Below are positions 52,001-61,000 of a DNA stretch of 64,000 nt, one piece after another. The notes beneath the pieces are model-generated. The model was not told the DNA's origin. It searched no databases and worked only from the letters and a program-made list of their open reading frames with translations. Positions within the stretch are counted from its first letter, which is position 1, and each line of letters opens with the position of its first letter. The translations under genes and the position numbers were made by a program. Source of the DNA: Symsagittifera roscoffensis (lineage: Eukaryota; Xenacoelomorpha; Acoela; Convolutidae); the NCBI RefSeq assembly GCF_963678635.1, contig NC_087063.1:9458386-9522385 (forward strand), given 5' to 3'.

Positions 52001-55000
52001 CCCCTGATGTTAGAAACAGGTCCAAATTGTGATGAAGCAACATTTGATTGGATGCGTTTCCAAAACAAAACGACTGCAGAAATTTATGCGCATAGTACAT
52101 AAGCTCAACCATCTTCTTGTCATTATATCGGTCATACGTAATCTTCAGTAGTTCCATAACCGCGTCATGGGCCTTCAGATTCTTCAGCAATCTTTGCTCG
52201 TGCTTTTTTGCCACTTTCTTTCCATGTTTATCTTTCTCTACGCATAGATTAGACAGACCAATCAGGATGAACTTAATTTCTTCGTACTTTTGTCGGTTTT
52301 CCGAAGTTAGAGCCGAGTCCACAGGTGCGATTTCGACTTCTTTTATTGCATCTTCAATACAATTTGGCTTCTTAGAAGGAAGTTTGCTAGCTTTTCTCGA
52401 CTTCTTTTTTTCTTTTGATGAGGATCCTGATGCTGATTTTGATCCACCGCTGTCATCATCTTTCGCTTTATACACCCACAGCTCACTTTTCTCAACGTGC
52501 GATCGCAGTCTGTCCAAGTTTTCACGAATCATGTTGAAATTGTTCACGTCTTCCTTCGAAATCAGAAGCTGCACTTGTTTGAACGAAGTCAACACTTCCT
52601 GTCGCTGCGTGAAATGTCGAAATATCAGCTGAAGAGCTCCGGACACCAGAGGCAAGTAGGAGTTCATAGTGAGAAACAGGAGGACTCTGAGGAACACTTT
52701 GCCGTGCTGTCCGTCCAGATCCAAGTCCGGATACTCCCAGTTGTTTTGAGCTGTGCAGGGAGTGGCGGCGGTTGTTGGACTGCCACCTGTACCACCAACT
52801 AAGATGTTGGACCCAAATACGCCTTCTGCACGAGTTATCACATTTTCTAAAAATTTAACAAATCCATATTAATCTTATAAATCATGCAGTAAGGAAATAC
52901 GAAATTGAGCTAGCATAACAACAAAAAAATCTCATGATCTATCATGAGATGGTTCTCCATTTTAGAGTCCAGTAATTATTTTGGACATTTTGTCCCAAAA
53001 AATAAAGTCTAGGAAGAAATCATGGTAGTAAAACCTTCGAACAATAGTTCATAATTTAAAAAAAGAACGATTAGTTGAAAAGGTTTTTTCGAGGAATCAG
53101 GATGACAGCATTTGGATATGTGTTCATATCAATATTTCCAATAGCAAAAACCAACTTAGCCTCGAAGATGGTAACTGCGAAATAGGGACTCACTAGAGAA
53201 TTGAGAGAAATGTTCGGTGCTTCCCAATTCCTGCTCGTTGCCTACTCCGTCAACAAAGTTTTCGAACTTCTTCGCCAGGTGGGTTATATCTTCATTGGAA
53301 GACGAGAACTCACACTTGAAGATAGACAGCAGACACGATATTCTGTAGTCCAGTCTCACATTCAATATGAACTAAACAAAAAGTAGAGACTAAATTAGGG
53401 ATAAATCCGGAAAGAACATTGAAGTCCAACATTTCATGGCGGCGTGCGCAGTATTTTATTGACTAGGAGGGGGGAGGGGATTTAATCATTTTCAAACCGT
53501 TTTTTAGGTCAGCTATCAACCCCAGATTGAGGCAAAATGTTCCGCACAGCAGTCAATTTTTTTGAAATGCGTTTTTTAGTGTTTTTTGAAGGTTTTAAAA
53601 AAATCTAGCTTTTTGGCGCACTTCAAAAAACGCTAAAAAATAGGATTTGTACAAAAAAATTGGCTGCGATGGAGCACTTTTTGCCTTAAATTGGTAATTC
53701 CGGGGTTCCAGCTGCATTTTGACCTAAGAAAAAATTAGCAAACAAAACTGATGCGGCAGCGGTGGTCCTTTTGGGCACACTATAGATTTAATCATTTTCA
53801 AACAATTTTAAGATTGAGCAAAATGTTGTTCGCCACAGAGGCGAAGCGGAGATCCGTATCACTTACAAAACAACACATCCATAAAACACAGAGGCGAAGC
53901 TGAGCTTCGCACCACGTGCGATACAAAACAAGAAAGCCCCTAAAGATGAAAAACCGAAAATGTCGAAAAAACTATATCTATCAAAACGAATAAGGCTAGT
54001 TTAGATACAAAAACTTGCCAAGACAATAGAATGTGAAAACAAAATCGAAAGAAAATTTGCCAAGCTGTAACAAAGTCGAAAACATCTTAGCAGAAACCCT
54101 TTAAGCCGAAAAAAAAACAACAAGACTTGTGACTAATAAGTTATGAAGTCCCTCTCACCATAAAACGCATACAAAACACGCACATAAAAAGTTTTTTAGC
54201 TCGTCGAAAGACGCAATATGAGGGTATAAAGCCGGTTTAAAACAGGCCGAAACCTTTCAAGATAAAAAAGGGGCCGTAAAACAACCAGATAGAACTTGTC
54301 ATGAAAAACTATGATTTTTAATACGATTTTAGAAATTTGTGCGATCCAGAGGGGAACATAACAAAAAATTTCAATTGAAACTACTAAAAAAAGGCTACTA
54401 AGCCGATAAATATATAAAATTTACCGTAAATAATTGGTCCAGTCAGGTTCGAAACCATGATATTTTCCGTTCCAGGCGCTTTCGTCAACTCCAGACCAAG
54501 TACGCCGGAACTTTCTGAGGTCTACTTGAATTTCATTCAAACCAAACATTTGAATATTAAAAAATAGCCAACAGACACTTGGAAAAGACTCAATGAACGC
54601 AATTGAACAAAAAAAGGACTTGTTTTTCGAATTTCAAAGAAAAAAACGATGCCCCTAAAACTCTTTGAATTTCTGGGTCAATTGATGACTGGCGTTTTTT
54701 TGGATCAGAAAACTGGATCAGTAGGTTAAACTTTTATTTCGCTGGGAAACCTGAAAAATAAAATCTAGAAAGTCGATCAAAACTAGAAGTCGATCACAAT
54801 TTCCGTAACTTTTTAACTATCGCTGTTTGATAGTGCAGTTAGCCATCATTTTATCAAAGGAAATGAACTGAATTTAAAATTCAAAAGACAAACCGTGAAA
54901 AACTAAAATTAAGCTTGAACAAATTTGAAGACTGTTAATGGAAAAATCACAACAAACATTTTATCGCGACCTATATAAGAGTCTGAACAACGTTCATCGA

Positions 55001-58000
55001 CTCTAAAGTAGCAACGGAACAAAACCTACGGAGCGAAAACTAAGACGACAATTATCTTTGAGCAAACATCAGTTGAGCCGAAAAAAAAGATTTTGTATAA
55101 AAAGTTTGAAGTCCCACTTAAAACTACAATGAACAACACTTTCAATTTTAATAAAAAATAGTTTACAGCAAAAGAAAATCCGCAATGTCGCAACTAAGCC
55201 GAAAAAACTTGAGCACACAAATGAAAGTCCGACAATCAATTTTTACAGGAAAAAAATTCAATTTCAAGCATACTAAAAACAAGCGTCGGCCGGGACTCGA
55301 ACCCCTGAACCTTAGGCAACCACGCTATCTTTAAACCAAATGGAACCAAGTCTGGAAGTTCCTAAGGTTCAGTAATAAAGCAAGTAAAATTTGTAAGAAA
55401 AGTTGATCAGGGAAAAAAGTCTGATCCCGGTTACAAGATGTTTGCTCTCGCAAGTTTAATTATAGAAACCAAGAAAATTTCGCAAAAAAGCAAAAACTCA
55501 ATATGCGACGATTAAGTTAAATCATTGGCAATTAATTTTAAATCCCTTTTCATTATTCAGCTTCCATATCCTAGAACTATAAAAATCATTTTGCTCCATC
55601 ACGATAGCAATTGGTTAAAAAATCACAAAACTTCTCGTTTACATTAAGCTGGACGCAGTTTCTCATTTAATAATTCCTTTCTCGGCTTAAACTGTTCGAA
55701 AGCAGTTGAAAAGTTTGACTTCAAACCTCCAGAATTTCTATGATCTTCAGTTTCGTCTCCTGCTCTAGGTCATTCTTCTCACTGCCGTATGTTGTATTCT
55801 GTACCGATTCCGAGTTCACATCGGTAGCTGCGGACCTCGAATTGTAGTCACTCTGAATGTTGGAACCCGAGGATGGTGATGGTGAAGACGCTTGCTGCTG
55901 TTGGGTCACATGGCCTGCGTTCAGCTGGGAAGCCGCCGGGAAATTAGCGCCCATGATTCCCATTTGGACCACCTGTCTGATGATGCTGTTTCCCTTAGCT
56001 GAAAACAGACTCAAAGTTTACATGGAAACTGAAACAAAACAATCACGCTAATCAACGCCACACACTTAAAAGGGGTATAAAACATCACGTCACTTCACAA
56101 CACTTCATTCAACGCAATAAAAAACTAAAGTAAGTTATGAAATGGTGTGTGTTCATGTGAATGGTATTGTGAAACTGGTGAATAAGTAAGCGACTGAAAT
56201 TTAATTGCTCAGAATCAAAACGAGGAGGCAAAAGACAAAATCGAGGATCATGTTTCGACGTGATTGCTCCAATTCCCTTGGTAGAAACTGAACCCATGAT
56301 CTTTGGAGAATGCATAGTGGTACGGTAGTAAAAAAGAAACCCACAATTCTTTTTTCATTACTAACAGAGGAAATGAATAAGTGCACTTCCTGCCTTGGTT
56401 GCGAAAACTTCAGAGTAATGCACTTATGTCATGTTAATTTTGCATTTTATTACCAAACAAAAATCCCTGTCACAAAAAAAATTTAAGCTCCAACTGTTTC
56501 CTAAAGATTATTGATTGCGCCACACAGTGATATTTAGAACTAAGAGCTGCTTGCAAAAGAAATGAAAACTTTGAAAATAAACTTCCAGAGGAGAGCCATT
56601 TCATTAGTCGAGCGCAGCTGCAGAGAACACTTCACACCCGAGGAAAAGGTCAAAATCAGCTCAATCAGGAATTAGTAGTATTGCTCTAGAAACCGTGCAT
56701 CGAAGAAATTGCATTTAGGTGGCCGAACTGGAATGAAATTTGGAGCAAAGCACTTGTGAACAAACCGTGATAAGTTCAGGTGGATCACATTCTTCATAAC
56801 AAGATTTTTTTGCCGCGTGGCGTGCTCCTTACGTGGGTGGGGGTGGGGGGAGGCTGGGCTTTTATTTTAACAGAAAGACCAAATGCTCAAATTTTTGTAC
56901 CACTCAAGTTCCATAAATTGTCCAGAACTGGCTGATTTTTAACGCAATTCGCTTTCAAATCTTTGAATGCTGAAATAAGATTGCCATTTAAACAAATTTT
57001 CTAGCATTCGGTCTTCCTAGAATGAGGAATGATTCCACCCTTGTTAAAAAGGACGAGGACACCTGATGTTTTGCAGACAAACCTTCAGTATTTGCTCGAC
57101 CAAAACCTTCGGTTTCGTGACCCTTATTTTCGGTCTGCTGATTTTCAGGGTCAATTGGTGTGAACATTAATGGGACAAGCAAAGCAGGCATTAAACTGTA
57201 TGAAGTTTTTTGAGCTGTAATTCCTGAAGTATTGAAGAAACTTGTTTTTTGAGCTGCAATTCCTGAAGTGTTGAAGAAACTTGGACTCTTAGGTACAGAA
57301 TTAGGAGCACCAAATACTGAGAGACCTCGCTTTCTGTGCACAGGGTGCGACCAGTCTTTTTCGGCCGAATTACTTGTCGGCACATATGAGGCTGAAGTAG
57401 CGCGAGTAGCAGTAGGCTCGCGGCTTTCATGCTCGCGTGACAGCGTACTTGGACACCAAAACTGGCGGCAAATTTGAGCTGCCGAGATGTGGCTTGTTTT
57501 GGTAGAAAACTCACGAGTATTAGATCTGTTTATTGCTAGAACACAGAGTTATATGCTCTAAAACTTGCATCTTATACTTTATAACAGATTCAACAGACAG
57601 TTGGAAAACTGTAAAAAAAAACTTAAGGAAAAAGAAAAAGTTCATTTTGTCAATATTTTTCGATTTTCAAAGAAAAAAGTATATGACGTTAAAAATCTTC
57701 AATTTTTTTAAAAATTGTTATGACTCGCACATTTTTCTAATAACTTACCCCATTTAGAGAAAACTGAGAACAGGTACATTCATGTTTCAACTAGAAGTAA
57801 TTCTGGTCTTTCGTGACCTTTGCACTTTTGGTGTTCGATAGTGGAGCTTGCCTTAATTTTAACGAAGGAAAGGAACAAAACTTAAACACAAATCACTGGT
57901 CAAACCGCGGAAAAGTAAATATGAGCGTGATCAAATTTGCAGACTTTTTTTTAAAAAAATCTTCACGACCTATATAAGTGAAAATACACTTAAAGCAGTC

Positions 58001-61000
58001 CAAAATCTTTTCAACAAGTTTTCTAAATGATTCGTCTCGAAATGAACACCAAAAAATTTACCTAGTGACAAAATTTCTGTCATTGAGTTTCATCGAGGGT
58101 TAAAATCTCCGTCAGGGGAAGAAAACGCATACAATAATTGGGAATAAAATGATATTTAAGTCGCTGGGAGGCTTTTATTGCGTGACCTTAACTATGCCGG
58201 AAATACTTGATACGGTTTTCAGTTAATAAAAACAGGAAACACAGATATACACATAATACAGTTTCATTGTAGCGCAAATACTATATAGGAAGAAAGACAC
58301 TTGGCCATCAATCTTTAAACTCATCAATATTCGAACAAATAAAAACACCCCTCAAACTAAAACACCCTCATTACAAGTTCTCTGAAAAAATTTCAGGCCA
58401 ATTGTCTTCTCTTCCTTTTTTCACCCGCTAAGACATTTCAGAACACTACAGCTAAATGACTTACCACCGAACTCTAAGTGCACAAAACAAATGCTTTCAC
58501 AAAACTCAAACAATAGAAGCTTTTTAAAACTATGCGATAGTTATGCCTGTATGCTATCATGATACATATACTGAATTTCAACTCATGGTTAGTTTTAACT
58601 TAAATTTAATTTATAAATGCTCAGCAACAATTTTAAATGAGTTCAGTCAAACTATATGAATGGAAAACACTTAAACCTATATGAATAGAAAACTACAAAA
58701 TCTGAAATAAAAGAATTAAAATTTCTATCACGTCAGTGCTATAATGGCAGTCAAATCGAAACATAGTCCTTAGACAGTTGGAAAAGTGTTACTGAACTCG
58801 AAGTCAAAGAATATAAGATCAATCGACTCTGAATAATTAAGAGAACTGGATCAAAAGATGATTTTTTATCCTCTTAACATCGCTAGAAAATCAGAACAGA
58901 GCCAATCAAAGATTGGAAAAGAGTAATGAACGCAAGTAAACATAAAAACACTGACATTGTTTTAAAAAAAATCGAATTTCAAAGAAAAAAATAGATCCGC
59001 TTTAAGCTCTTTGAATTTCTTGAACGATTTATGATGGGCGTATTTTTGATAACATTAACCCAACTTGAGAAAACTGGATCAACAGGTAAAGCTTTTGTTT
59101 CGCTGGCCATTTAAAAAATAAATTCCACTTTCGAAACTAGAAACCGTTCACGTTTTTTCGCGCCAATTCCATGTTTGTATTTGGAGAGTGCTATTTACGT
59201 AACTTTCAGTAGATGAATTTCAATTCAACTCAAAAAGTGCATATATACATAAGAGCATTCATAAATGCATCAATATGTATGAATGCACATCTGTAATTAT
59301 TAGAGACGTTTGTGCACATTTTAAAAAGTTTCTTGCAAAAAAAAATCAGCAAGACCTATATTAGAGCCTTCACTACGTTCATTACTCTTAAAAACTTATG
59401 TGTCAGGGATTTGACCCTTCACACCAAAGTTCCCCTTTGGTACTATTTTACGACATCGTCTCGCCCAGCTGACCCAAGAAAAAACCTAAAATTGCCGGTA
59501 TATAAAAATTTTGGAGCGCGCGCCCAAAAAAAAAACAATTTTTCGGCCAAACCCTTGCAAAAAAGTGCCCAAAAATGCCTTTTTGCACTGTTTGTTTAAA
59601 AACTTGGCCTGCGGCGCAGAATTTTTCCGAAATAGGGTCATTATAAGGTTCTAGAAGCGCTCGGAAAATCAGTTTGGCCGACTTAAAAGGTAATCAAATT
59701 TTTCGGCTATTTTTGAAAATTCGAACCCCCTCCCCTCGAGAAACCCTAAGATCCGCCCTGATTTAAAAGAATGGCCAAATTGATCATATAGTTTAGATGA
59801 TATTTGTTGCGTATTTTATTCAACTCAACGCACGTCATCACCACCATCTGAAAGGGGATACATGGTCTTGAAGTGAGCTATTTTCAGCGTAATTTGCAGG
59901 AAACGAAAAAGGGAGTTGTAAAAAAAAACTTTCAGACAAATAAAAAAAAGCATTTTTCAAAATTAAGAAGTAGCTTCCGCTAACTTTTTAAAAAAAAAAA
60001 AAAAACTAAGTAGCTTCTGCATGCAAAGTATTTGCGAAATAAGTCAGTTGGTCTTTTTAATTTTTTGTCTATCCGAACTGTTTCTAACTTATTTTAGTAT
60101 ATTTGGAATGACTCACTTGCATCTAGGGTTCTATAGTCGCACTTGGCAATTCCCTCGGAGCCCACTGAGCAGTCAAGTATAGACAGGAGAGTCCTCGTCA
60201 ATTTGAGGAGGTCTTTGAAATTGTAGAAACCGAAATAGATCAAGTGTCGAGCCAAGTTCACCACCTGAAACGAGAGACGGATGTACAAAATACGAAACAT
60301 AATTCCCGCCCCAATTTCTGAACATAGCCACTGACAGTTGGAAAAGAGTAATGAACACAAGGAACTTGAAAAAACACCGATTTCAACTTCTGAATTTCGG
60401 AGAAAAAAATAGATGGCCTTATAGCTCTTTGAATTTGTACAAAAATTTATGCTGGACACTTTCTTTGTCTAAATTAATCCAATTTGAGAAAGTTGAATCA
60501 ATGAATTAAACTTTTATTTCGCTGGGAAATCCGATGATAAATTTCCACTTTCAAAATTAGAAGTCGATCACGTTTTTGCTGTTCGATAGTGGAGTTTGCC
60601 TTCCTTAACAATAGAAATGCACTGAATTTGAAAAGAAATCACAAGTCAAACCGCGAAAAATCAAAACTGAGCGTGAACAAATTTTGACTTTTTCCTGAAA
60701 AAAAATCAGCTAGACCTTTATAAGAGTATTCACTACGTTCATTACTCTTAAAAAGCGAAGCAACGCACCTAACGAAGTATACCATATATACTGTAATCGA
60801 ACAATTCATAGGCAATTTATTTTTATTCAGGGAACCATCTATAAACTTTAAATCCGACCATCATATTCTTACCAAGACAACATTATTAATGGCTTATTTA
60901 GCTTTACCACAGATCCTACCCTCGAAATTGACGTTGGTTTCCGTCGCACCATTTAATCGCAACTTTCATTTCCCCATCTTCCACATTAACTTTTCCCTTA

